The notes below the pieces were generated by a model. It searched no databases. It worked only from the letters and a program-made list of their open reading frames with translations, and had not been told where the DNA came from. The translations under genes and the position numbers were made by a program. This document shows positions 39,216 to 49,687 of a DNA stretch of 64,000 nt, piece after piece; positions within the stretch are counted from its first letter, which is position 1; the number at the start of each line of letters is the position of its first letter. Source of the stretch: Sapria himalayana (taxonomy: Eukaryota; Streptophyta; Magnoliopsida; Malpighiales; Rafflesiaceae); NCBI GenBank assembly GCA_029783825.1, contig JAREIK010000707.1:49582-113581 (forward strand), written 5' to 3'.

Positions 39216-39540
39216 TAGATAGACATATTTATAGATAAATAGATTAATAGATAGATAGATAGACAGAAAGACACATTTATAGATACACATTATGATAGAT
39301 AAATAGTTGATAGATAGTTAGATAGAAAGAAAGATAGATAGACAAATTGATAGATTGATATATAGACAGATAGAAAAATACACAAATTGACACATAAATA
39401 GATAGACAAATAGATAGATTGACAGATAGAAATAAAAACATATAAAAATATAGACATAAATATAGAAAGATTTATAGATAGGTTGTTATAAAGATAGGTA
39501 GATAGAAACATAGAAAGAATAACAGATAGAAAGATAGACA
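35404..39540. repeat. Degenerate GATA array (reverse orientation)
   Basis: The same tetranucleotide type as the other two arrays but on the opposite strand, 4.1 kb long. It includes (TA)n runs near 38336-38359, 38728-38768 and 39184-39213, and a (GAGGGA)/(GA)n patch at 38702-38728. It ends exactly at the CACTA terminus at 39541. Minus-strand frames up to 315 codons, rich in Tyr-Leu-Ser-Ile, are repeat artefacts. Confidence 0.95.
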
Positions 39541-39780
39541 CACTACAAAAAAAATCACAAATAGCTAGAGAAAATCCCCTAGCTATATTTTTTTTTCATC
39601 GCTAAATTGTATATAATGACGGAATAGTTTCCAAGCTATAGTGCTTGTCACTAAAAATTTATAAGGAAAATATTCCCTAGCAATATTAGCATGAAAAAAA
39701 TTTCTAGCTAAAATAGCGAGGAAAAATTCCTTAGCTAAATTAGCAAGGAAAAAAAAATCCCTAGCTATTTTTCATTCCAA
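39541..39780 (+). repeat. Left terminal repeat of element B
   Basis: CACTA terminus followed by TAGCTAGAGAAAATCCCCTAG, TAATGACGGAATAG and TTAGCAAGGAAAAA motifs. It has the same family signature as element A but is shorter. Confidence 0.78.
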
Positions 39781-40399
39781 AATTAGTTCATATCTTTAAT
39801 TTTTTACATAAAATATAATTACATATTTTTGAATTTTTATATTAAATTTAATAATAACATAAATAATATACCATTATTTATAATTTAAAAAAAATAATAT
39901 CAATTAATAAAATAATTTGATACAATATGTTAAACAGTTAAAACATAATCATAAAAAACTTGATTACATCTTATTCTGCATCAATGTATCTAATGACAGT
40001 GCATAAAGAACAAAATACAATATGTGAAATTGATATTATTTTCTTTCCCTCAGCTCCTCAAGAATTGCATATTGCTCTAGCACCTGAGCATATCCCTCCA
40101 TTGCCAACATCTTCTAGTTATTTTTCTCTAGTACTCCACCAGATAGATAACATTGTTACACTTGCATATGGAGCATAACATACTACATTTACAAACTAAT
40201 AAAGAACAAAATACTATGCCACTGATAAATAGATAGACTAGCGCTTGCAACACCAACAGCCATTTGCTAGAAATTTAACATAACAAGATAATCATGAGCT
40301 TATTTTTAAATTATCATATCAAGATTTTTCCAAGATTTATAGTAAACTGCTCATCAACATAATCTTCTGTTTTGCCTAGTTTCACGCATCAGTCCATGG
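39781..40399. other. AT-rich interior with a diverged reverse core
   Basis: About 39960-40060 reads ATTACATCTTATTCTGCATC...GTGCATAAAG...TTTCCCTCAGCTCCTC, a diverged reverse copy of the module core. The 72-codon plus frame over it is not a gene. The rest shows nothing recognisable. Confidence 0.5.
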
Positions 40400-40642
40400 T
40401 TAATTATAAGAAAGATAGAAAGTACCAAACAAAATAGAAATGAAAGTTGAAATGACAACATGCTGCATGGTATTGAATTTTTGCACACCTGTAGGTTCAT
40501 ATAGGAATCCAACGAAACAAAGAAACTTGAAAGAAACCAAAAAAATGAAAAAAAATGCAATGCACAGGAAAATAACACATGGTAGCCCACCTATGTATTC
40601 CATTCCCCACTTGACTTTTACAATGACCGTCATCACAGTCAA
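40400..40642 (-). pseudogene. Captured membrane-protein gene fragment
   Basis: An 80-codon minus-strand frame, non-repetitive, starts [20 protein letters not shown] and runs through a hydrophobic stretch ([14 protein letters not shown] and [13 protein letters not shown]) that could be one or two membrane helices, then [21 protein letters not shown] possible donor (GGTGTGCAAA) follows EPTG, so the end may be intron read-through. The ATG is uncertain because the frame may continue an upstream exon. Family not recognised. Confidence 0.35.
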
Positions 40643-40711
40643 GTTGTTAAGAAAAGGCTTTGGATTAATGGGTATGGTCTACAATATTCAGCAATAAAAA
40701 AACTAATGAAC

Positions 40712-41505
40712 GATGCTATCCCTACTAAAAATTACGATAATACCTACCAAAATACTGACTAAAAAATTTAATCGCTAATTACTATCCAAAATACGATCAG
40801 TTAGTGACCAAAAAAGAGAAACGAAAAAAAAATTTTTACCGACCAAAGACAAACCATAATTACCAATCAAATATTTTTGGTCGGTAATCAGTTTGTAGAG
40901 TGGTTATCAAATATATTACTGATCATTTAACAACCTAGCATATACTTGGTCGATATAGTCTTTTTTTCAAATTATTTATAGCTTTATAAATACCGACCAT
41001 TTACTGACCAAATATATAAGTCGGTAATTACTGACCAATTCATGATTAATTTACAGATTTAAAGAGGCACATTGGAAAAAATTCTTCTGATGAAATTCCC
41101 AACCAACTAACGACCATATATTAACGACCAAATATATTTGATCGATAATATGGTCTGTATAAAAAAGGAAATTAGAGAAAAACATTCCCGAAAGATTACT
41201 AGCCATTTAACGACCAAAAATATATAACCATAAAAAATGGTTGGTATAATGGTTATCCAATATATTTTTAAGATTATAATTTTCAACCAAACTACTGACC
41301 AAATATTTAGGTCTGTAATTACTGACCATTTCACCACCGAATACCAACCATAACTTCCGACCAAAATGTCTTGGGTCGGAAATTGTCAGTAAATTAGGAT
41401 GGAAATAGTGAATAGAAATTATCGACTAATTACCAACCATTTAATGAACAGAAGTGTTTAACCAAATACTTATAGATTTTTCTCATCGACCGTTTGCCGA
41501 CCATA
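40712..41505. repeat. Nested element scrap with TTTGGTCGGTAAT repeats
   Basis: Starts near CCCTACTAAAAATTACGA, a decayed CACTACTAAAAA-like terminus, and holds more than ten direct and inverted copies of ACCGACCAAATAT / TTTGGTCGGTAAT. This is the subterminal pattern of another plant CACTA family, unlike the TAGCTAGGGA motifs of A and B. No opposite terminus is seen. Confidence 0.6.
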
Positions 41506-41506
41506 A

Positions 41507-41866
41507 TTTTCATTTATTTTGCATTACCGTGACTCAACAAAAACTATAAATGAAACTATAAACTTAGTACGAGTGAAATGCTTGTGTGTTCATAATAAAA
41601 ATAGAAACTATAAATGAAAATTTTAATTTAAACAAAAAAAATTATTTAATAACTTATTCTGATACAATTTTTAAATAACTAAAACAAAAAAAAATAAAAT
41701 AATTATATTACATCTTATTAATCAATGTATCTACCGATTGTGCATAAAGTATAATCTATTAATGCATTGACATTGCTTTCTCTCCCTCTACTCATATGAT
41801 CACCAACTTTCTACTGCAAAAAAGCTCTCCGAGTCACGGTGCATCATGTCTATTGAAAAATCTACC
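41507..41866 (-). repeat. Direct repeat copy 1, including a reverse core
   Basis: From CATTTATTTTGCATTACCGT through GTACGAGTGAAATGCTTGTG to the reverse core (41701-41866, TGCATAAAGTATAATC). It recurs in the same orientation at 42624-42947. The two copies bracket the inverted TnpD/TnpA piece. Confidence 0.75.
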
Positions 41867-41989
41867 TGCACCACATTTTATCATTTAGCTCATGACCATT
41901 TGCATACTAGATGTAATCTATCAATGCATAATTATATTACATCTTATTAATAACTAAAACAATATAAAATCTATTAATGAAGGTGATAG

Positions 41990-42336
41990 AAATGAACATG
42001 ATGTAGCATACTAGAAGAATTTTGTTCATTTATGTGTCGACGTCCACCTCCACCACGGCCATGTCCTTTAGGCACCATTTGTGATACAAAATAAAATATA
42101 GAACAAACAATAGAGATATGATGAACAAGTATGCATTTTAGAATAAAACACACCGATCGATTTCAATAAAATATAAAAATTCTTTGATAGTTTAATATTA
42201 TAATACAATTATAACAATTTAATTATCAACATCACTGTCATCCTCCAATGGATCTTCTGATATTTTGTCTAATTCTGATAGAAGTTCGAACTCATCTTCA
42301 AATAGAAATTGATCGTCTTCAATTTCTATTATACTA
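41990..42336 (-). pseudogene. Inverted TnpD C-terminus and TnpA start
   Basis: Read on the minus strand: the end of TnpD (DEFELLSELDKISEDPLEDD, SDVDN, TAA at 42225-42223), about 145 bp of spacer, then TnpA ATG at 42078-42076 with MVPKGHGRGGGGRRH. It matches element A 28120-28425, but in the opposite orientation to the other TnpA exons of element B. Unlike A, both the TnpD stop and the Gly/Arg-rich TnpA start are open here. It is cut off from the rest of the gene by the inversion. Confidence 0.75.
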
Positions 42337-42623
42337 CATTGGTAGTAACAGCGGCAGTGGTAGCGGTGGCAGGAGCGGCAGTGGGAGCAGCAGCAACAAC
42401 ACCAAATGAGATATATATGTACGAATAAAGTTAGTATATAGGTACATTAAATACTATAGTATTTTATGTACGTATATACTGAGTATATTTGTACTAAGTT
42501 TATATGTACACATAATACTACTATTTATATGTACATATACTGTAGTAATATATGTACGAGTGAAATGCTAGTATATATTTACATTTATACTACATTTAGC
42601 TCATTGTCAATTTAGCTCAGTAT
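42337..42623 (+). repeat. Forward half-module (short trinucleotide array plus palindromes)
   Basis: A short GTA/GCA/GGC array (42337-42402) followed by GTAC/TATA palindromes and GTACGAGTGAAATGCTAGTA, in forward orientation and without a forward core. Neighbouring cores on both sides are reversed, so this piece seems to have moved together with the inverted transposase segment. Confidence 0.65.
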
Positions 42624-42947
42624 CATTTATTTTGCATTATCATGACTCAACAAAACCTATAAATGAAACTATAAACATAGTACGAGTGAAATGCTTGTGT
42701 GTTTATTATAAAAATAGAAACTATAAATGAAAATTTTAATTTAAACAAAAAAAATTCATTTAATAACTTATTCTAATACAATTTTTAAATAACTAAAACA
42801 AAAAAATAACATAATTATATTACATCTTATTAATCAATATATCTACCGACTGTGCATAAAGTATAATCTATCAATGCATTGACATTGCTTTCTCTCCCTC
42901 TGCTCATCTGATCACCAACTTTCTACTGCAAAAAAGTATCATTTTAT
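42624..42947 (-). repeat. Direct repeat copy 2, including a reverse core
   Basis: Second copy of 41507-41866. The core reads TCTACCGACTGTGCATAAAG and ends at TACTGCAAAAAAG, then passes abruptly into TnpA coding sequence near 42965. Confidence 0.75.
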
Positions 42948-42964
42948 CATTTAGCATCTGATCA

Positions 42965-44758
42965 CCATATCAAATGTAAGCCAACCACCCATTGTGCTTC
43001 CTGCACACACTTTTGAGCCATCTCTATCTTCTACACCACATTTTACACCAATAGTTTCTCCATTTACAAAACCAATGACATCATTAAATATTGTGCCTTC
43101 CTCTGTAGTCAGTGCAAAGTTAGAAATTGAGATTGTGGATGAGAGGTAAAAGAAATATGTAAAAATGACTTGAAAAAAAAATTTTGATGTTTCTGTTAGT
43201 GGTTTTTTTTATATTGTTATGATTTACTTGTTTTCAATGTTATTTATTTATTCGTGCAGTTTTATTCCATCTCACAAGTATTCGACTATAATTACTAAGT
43301 CTTTTAAGAAAATGGATGATTCTAAAGCATTCTCCTTGAAGAAAGTTTCTGAATCGACAAAAGAGTCCTATTTTGATGACTTTCAGGTAAAAATAACAAA
43401 ACAAACGCATCTAAAAATAATTATCAAATTACAACTATTATCTTGGTTATTATTCAAGCAGTAAATAATAAAATTTTGTTGTTAATATAAATTCTTTTGT
43501 GATTTTTCTATATATAGAATCAGTACACATGAGCACCCAAATTTGATGGAAAGATAATGTCATTATGGAAGATCAAAGCTGCTCAATGATATTCTGATTT
43601 TATCCATAAATTGAAGAATATGAAAGAAAGGCCTGATTTTATATATGAGGATGACTGGCTCAAGTGGCTTGAGTATTGGGAGGAGCCAGATGTGAATAAA
43701 AAATTAGATATTGCCAGTAAAAATCGATGAAGTGACATAGCTGGTCTAGGAACATGAAGTTGTCAACACAATAGAGGGTCAAAGTCGAGCATTGAGCACT
43801 CTCGAGATATGGTACACTTTTAAAATTTTAAACATTTATATATTTAGTGGTTGTCCTAATAGGCCAATAAATCAAATCTCTACATGGTTTTATTAATTTT
43901 ATTAAATTTTTTGAGCATTTGTTTTTTAATAACTTAATAAAAATATATTCTAGGCTGGAGAATTGGGTGGAGATCCAAATTTTTATGAGAATTTTAGGAA
44001 GATGCATGTGAAGAAAGTGGATAGTCAGTTCGTTGATAACAAGTCTTAGATGATTGCTAAGGTTTTATAATACTACAGTACATTTTGAAAATTATTTGGA
44101 TGCAAAATATTTATTTTATTTTTGTATATCTAGAATAGTTTTTTTCTCTATTTTATCTCAGGACCTAATGGCGGAACGTGTGACAGTTGCTCATCAACAC
44201 GTTGAGGGTTCTATGAATTTTCAACCAAGTGACTATGATCCTATTTATTTAGAGACCATAAGAGGTCATAAGAAGTAGCGAGTGTATAAAATTGGCTCGA
44301 AGGTAGTGGCATTTTGTTGTAATAGTCATGCTTCTAATTCATATGTCTCAGTAATGATCAATGAGGCGTTCAAACAACAAGCAATGGAAGTAAATGAACG
44401 TATTGTAGTTATGGAGACCAAAATGAAAAAGAAAGATGAGTAGATATCTCATTTGAAGGAATAAATATATGAAATTAAAGAATAGAAGGATGAGAAGATA
44501 TCTAATATTAAAGGAAGAAATATATGAAAATAAAGAACAGAAGGATGAGTAGTTTACTAATTTGATGGAAGAAATGCAAGAAATTAAAAAAATGAACGAT
44601 GAGATGAAATAAATTAAGAAAGTAATGCAATAGTAGATGTCCTATATGGAGTCACAGTTTATGGTATTGGCACAAGACATAGCATTCCTAGATCTAGCTG
44701 TGAAACCTCGTAGGACAGGCTAGCATTCCCTACAAATTATGAGGATGATTTCGTATAA
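42965..44758 (+). pseudogene. TnpA-type transposase (Transposase_24), element B copy
   Basis: Same exon plan as element A. 42965-about 43120: Pro/Ser-rich end of exon 1. 43260-43386 (127 bp, as in A): FIPSHKYSTIITKSFKKM. 43524-43811 (288 bp, as in A): YSDFIHKLKNMKERPDF, with both Trp codons of DDWLKWLEYWEEP kept. 43954-44061: AGELGGDPNFYENFRKMHVK. 44162-44758: DLMAERVTVAHQHVEG, DYDPIYLETIRGHKK, stop, then a coiled coil in which an 'EIYEIKE' unit is repeated. Several TGA/TAG codons and the loss of the true start (inverted at 42078) make it a pseudogene. Splice sites look intact. Confidence 0.83.
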
Positions 44759-45084
44759 GAATTATTACTGAACTGTTATTTATTTTTGTCTATCTGTAGC
44801 AAATAATTATAAAATTTTTTTGCAAATATAATTTTTTTTATTCTTTTTTAGTTCTTTGCTTTTTTGATAAACCTAATTATGAATCTTTGCAGGATACATT
44901 ATCTGAGACAGATGAAAAAATTATGATTCCGAGCATTCAGACATTGCCATGGTCCTTCCAATGCATGGGTCCCATATTTATCAATTTTAGTTTTATCAAA
45001 AGGAGGGCTAGCTTATTTTTTCTTTATTATTCCTAAAATATTTTATTTTTGCAATCTCTCTCTCTAAATATAATTGATGGACAT
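44759..45084. other. TnpA 3' flank of element B
   Basis: Non-coding and colinear with 30222-30545 of element A. No separate gene. Confidence 0.6.
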
Positions 45085-46335
45085 CTTTTGGATTTTTGTT
45101 AAAGCTGTGTGACAATCAACATTTATTTGTGTTTGTTCATGCCTATAATTATTGTTTTTATATATCTATGAATATGTTTGTGTGTCTCCAAATTTTTTGG
45201 GTAGAGTTTTAGCCTTTTATAGGTAAGTAAAAGCCTATATTTAGTAGTGGAAGAAGTGGCACTGGTGGCAGCAGTGGCAGCGATAGTTGTAGTAGTGGCG
45301 ACAGTGGCGGCAGTAATAGAGGCGGCAATTGTGGTAGAGGTGGCATCAGTGGTAGTAGCGGCAATGGTGGCAGCAATGGCAGTAGTGACATCAGTGGTAG
45401 CGTACACAGCAGAGGCAGCAGCGAAATCAGTGGCAGCGGCGCCAGTGGAGGCAGCGACTGCATCAGCGGCAACAGCAGAATCGAAGGTAGAGGCGGCATC
45501 AGTGGCAGTGGCGGCTACAGTGGCAGCATCGGTAGTGACGATGGCAGCGGCATCATCGGTAGTGGCAGCAGCAGTGGCATCATCGGCAGTGGCGGCAATA
45601 GTGACAGCAGTGGTTGTGGCGGAAGTAGCTACAGTACCGGCAGTGGCGGCAGCAACTATAGCACTGGCAAAGGTGGTAGCATTGGTAGTAGTGGTAGTGC
45701 CGGCAGCAGTGGTAGTGATGGTAGAAGTGGTAGAAGCGGCAGCAGCAGCGGCAGTGTAGGAGCCACAGGAGCGGCAGCGACAGTAGTAATAGCAGCAACA
45801 GCAACAAATGCAGTATCTATGTATGTATTTAGTTAGTATATACATACATGAAATACTACAGTAGTTTATGTACGTATATACTGAGTATATATGTACTCAA
45901 TATATATATGTATGCATAATACAATAGTTTATATGTACATATACTATAGTTTTATTTATGTATTTTGATTTGATTGAGTGGTATAAATTTCTTACAGATA
46001 TGGTACTACATTGTTTCCCATACGAAGCTTATATGGGTGAAAAGATTTTTCACATATATGACATACAATGACTCGGACAACTTTTTCACAGTAGAAATAT
46101 GATGATCAGAAGAGCAGAGGGAGAGAAAGCAACATCAGTATATGGATAGATTATAATTTATGCATAGTTGGTAGATACATTGATTAATAAGATGTAATAT
46201 AATTTTGTTATTTTTTTGTTTTAGTTATTTAATATATTATATTAGAATAAGTTATTAAATGAATTTTTTTTGTTTAATTTAAAATTTTCATTTATAGTTT
46301 CGGTTTTTATTCAATTTAATATAAAAATATTAAAT
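45085..46335 (+). repeat. Terminal module, element B right, first copy
   Basis: Forward module: TTAAAGCTGTGTGACAATCA, trinucleotide array 45242-45807, palindromes 45820-45955, core 45990-46200. The array is open for 240 codons on minus and 170 on plus at the same time, typical of a stop-free trinucleotide repeat and not of a protein. Confidence 0.82.
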
Positions 46336-47925
46336 TATTTAATTAAATTTTTGTTGAAGCTGTATGACAATTAACTTTAATTTGTGTTTGTTCATGTCTA
46401 TAATAACTATTTTTTAATATTTGTAATTATGTTTGTGTGTCTCCGAATTTTTTGGGTAAAGTTTTAGCCTATTATAGGTATGTAAAAGCCTATTATCAGT
46501 AGTGGTAGCAGCAGCATCGGTGGTAGTGACGATTGTAGCAGTAATGACAGTGGCAGCAGTAAAGGCGGCATCAATGGCAATGGAGGCAGTGGCTGCATCG
46601 ACAGCAATTGCACCAGTCACTACTGTGGCAGCATCAGCACTGGCTTCTGTAGAGGCTGCAAATGAGGCAGCAGCTATAGTAGTGACAATGGTGGCATCGG
46701 CTGCATTAGCGGCAGCAGTAGCATCAGAGGTAGTGACGACATTGGAGGCAGTGGCAGCACCAGCGCCAGGAGCTACAACATCGGTGGTAGTAGCAGCAGT
46801 GGCAGCCACAGTAGTGGCGGTAGTACCGGCAGTAGCGGCGACGGCGGCACCAACAATGCCAGTGGAGGTAGCGACGGTAGTGGCGGCAATAGAGGCAGCA
46901 CCAGTAGCAACAGTAGCACCGGCAGCACCAACATCATCATCACACCGGCAATAGAGGTACACCAGCAGCGGCATCAGCAACGACAGCAGAGGTAGTGGTA
47001 GCGGCAGCAGTGGCAGCGACAGTGGCAGCGGCAGCGGTGGCAACAATGACAACAGCGACAACAGCAACGGGAGCAGCGACAACAACCACAGTAGTAGCGA
47101 CAATAGCCACAACAGCAGTGGTGGCAGTGGCAGTGGCAACGGTAGTAGCGGTAGTGGCGGCGGCGGAAGCTACAGCAGCAACAGTAGCGACAGCAACAAT
47201 AGCAGCGGCAGTAGCGGTAGCAGTGGTAGTAGTGGGAGCAACGACAGTAGCAGCAATTATAGTGGGAGCAGTAGTAACGGCAACAAATGTGGTATATATA
47301 TATGTATATAGTAAGTATATATGTAAATATAATTCTATAGTATTTTATTTACATATATACTGAGTATATATGTACTCAGTATATATGTATGCATAATACT
47401 ATAGTTTATATGTACATATGCTATAGTAATATATGTATGAGTTAAATGCTAGTATATTTGTACATATTTACTACAGTAATATATATTTATCAAAACATAG
47501 CTTTTTTTAATTTTTTTTGATTTGATTAAGTAGTTTAGATTTCTTACAGATGTGGTACTACATTGTTTCCCATACGAAGCTTGTATAAGTGAAGGGGTTT
47601 TTACTAGACATTATGCTCAGTGACTCGGACAGCTTTGTCGCAGAAGAAAGATGGTGATCAGAGGAGCGGAGGGAGAGAAAACAATATCAATACACTGATA
47701 GATTATACTTTATGCACTATCGGTAGATACATTGATGAATAAGATGTAATAAAATTTTATGATTTTTTTGTTTCAAATATGTAAAATATTGAATTAGAAT
47801 AAGTAATTAAATAATTTTATTTTTTTTATTATAAATTATTTATAGTTTCATTTTTTATTCAATTTCATATTAAAATAATAAATTATTTAATTAAAAAATT
47901 TTAAAATAAATAAATTCTGAAAATA
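46336..47925 (+). repeat. Terminal module, element B right, second copy
   Basis: Forward module with the longest trinucleotide array in the window (46498-47286, almost 800 bp), palindromes 47290-47480 and core 47540-47745, then directly the terminal repeat. Confidence 0.82.
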
Positions 47926-48391
47926 TTATTGAAATTAAAATAGCTAGGAAAAAAATCCATTACTAAATTAACAAAGGAAAAATCCCTTGCTAAATTAGCT
48001 AGGGAAAATTCCATAGCTAATTTAGCAAGGGAATTCTTTATTTTAGCAATGGATATTTTCGTCACTAAATTTATTTAGCTAGGGACCATTTTTGTCGCTA
48101 AAATTTAGCGACCAGCACTTTAGCTTGGGAATCTTCTGTCGCTATTTTCATTTAGCGATGGAATATCTATTTAGCTTGCTAATTTAGCTAGAGAATTTAT
48201 CTTTTTTAGCAAAGGATTTTTCTGTCGCTAAATTTTTAGCTAGGGACAATTTCCCTCACTACATTTTAGCGGCTAGCACTTTAGATAGGGAATCGATCTA
48301 TCATTAATCCATCGATATATCCTGTTTAGTGATGGAAATGCCTATTTAGCCAGGGAATTGTCCCTAAATATATGATATTTTTCTTGTTGTG
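47926..48391 (-). repeat. Right terminal/subterminal repeat of element B
   Basis: Motif order (CTAGCTATTT-like, TTTAGCTAGGGACC, TTAGCGACCAGCACTTTAGC, AATCCATCG) matches the inverse of element A's left end. The last bases are TTCTTGTTGTG. Confidence 0.82.
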
Positions 48392-49184
48392 TTATCTATT
48401 TATGTTTCTATCTGTCTAATTATCTATTTATTTATTTATATATCTTTCTATTTCTCAATCATTCTATCTGACTATGTATCTATATGTCTATCTATATATA
48501 TGTCTATCTATCTATCTATATATCTATATATCTATCTATATATCTAATTAGCTATATATCTGCCTATCTATCTATCAATATTATATATATATATATATAT
48601 CTAGCTATCTATCTGGCTATCTATCTATATGTCTATCTATCAATTTTTCTATGTTTCTATATGTTTATGTATCTATCTATCTATCTATCTCACTATATAT
48701 CTCTATATCAATCTATCTATCTATTTGTCTATCATTCTATCATTCTGTCTATATATCAATATATCTATCTATCTATCTATCTACCTATCTTTCTATCTTT
48801 TAATCAATCAATATAACTAACTACCTATCTATCTATCTTTTTATCTATCTCTCTGTCTATCTATATATCTAACTATCTGCCTATATATCTATCTATGTAT
48901 TTATCTGTCTGTCTGCCTATCTATTTGTCTATTTATATATCAATATTCCTATCTAAAAATTTATATATCTATTTGTCTATCTATCAAACAATATATATAT
49001 ATATATATATCTGTCTATCTATTTGTCTATCGATCTATATATATATATATATCTTTATATCAATCAATCAATCTATATACCTATCTATTTATCATTTTGT
49101 CTATCATTTTGTCTATCTATCTATCTATCTATCTATCCATCTCTTTAACAATCTAACTAACTATCTATCTGTCTACCTATCCAT

Positions 49185-49258
<74 letters not shown>

Positions 49259-49655
49259 GTCTATCTGTCTAGCTATCTATCTATGTATCTATATGAGTAT
49301 AAATCATTCAATATATGTATCTATCAATAGATTAATCTATATATCTATTTATATATCTATCTATATATTTACTTATATATCGGTCTATCTATCTGTCTAA
49401 CTATCTATCTATTTGTCTATCTATCTATTTATCTTTCAGTCTTATTATCTATGTATGTATCTGTCTGTCTATCTATTTATATTTTTATTTATTTATCTTT
49501 CTATCTAGTTCTCTTTCAATTTGTCTATACAGTTATCTATCAATCAATCAATCTATCTATCTATATATTAATCATTCAATTTCTCTATCTATTTGCCACT
49601 GTATATGTCAATCTATAAGTCTATCTATCTGACTATCTATTTATCTATATATCAG

Positions 49656-49687
<32 letters not shown>

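Larger units (their letters stand above)
39541..48391 (+). mobile_element. CACTA element B, about 8.9 kb, scrambled and defective
   Basis: Left end CACTACAAAAAAAATCAC; right end ...TTTTTCTTGTTGTG, the inverse of CACAACAAGAAAAA, with one change in the fourth base. The right 450 bp follow the motif order of element A's ends closely; the left 240 bp are shorter and more diverged. Inside are reverse cores on the left, forward modules on the right, and a TnpA pseudogene, as in A. The flanking trinucleotides (ACA left, TTA right) do not match. No catalytic transposase remains. The two ends might come from different insertions, so the outer limits are less sure than for A. Confidence 0.75.

Noticed and set aside
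39960..40178. 72-codon plus-strand frame in element B
   Set aside because: Overlaps a diverged module core and has no protein features.
45123..45845. 240-codon Ala/Thr-rich frame (minus), with a 170-codon frame on plus
   Set aside because: Trinucleotide microsatellite; overlapping open frames on both strands and copies of very different length.
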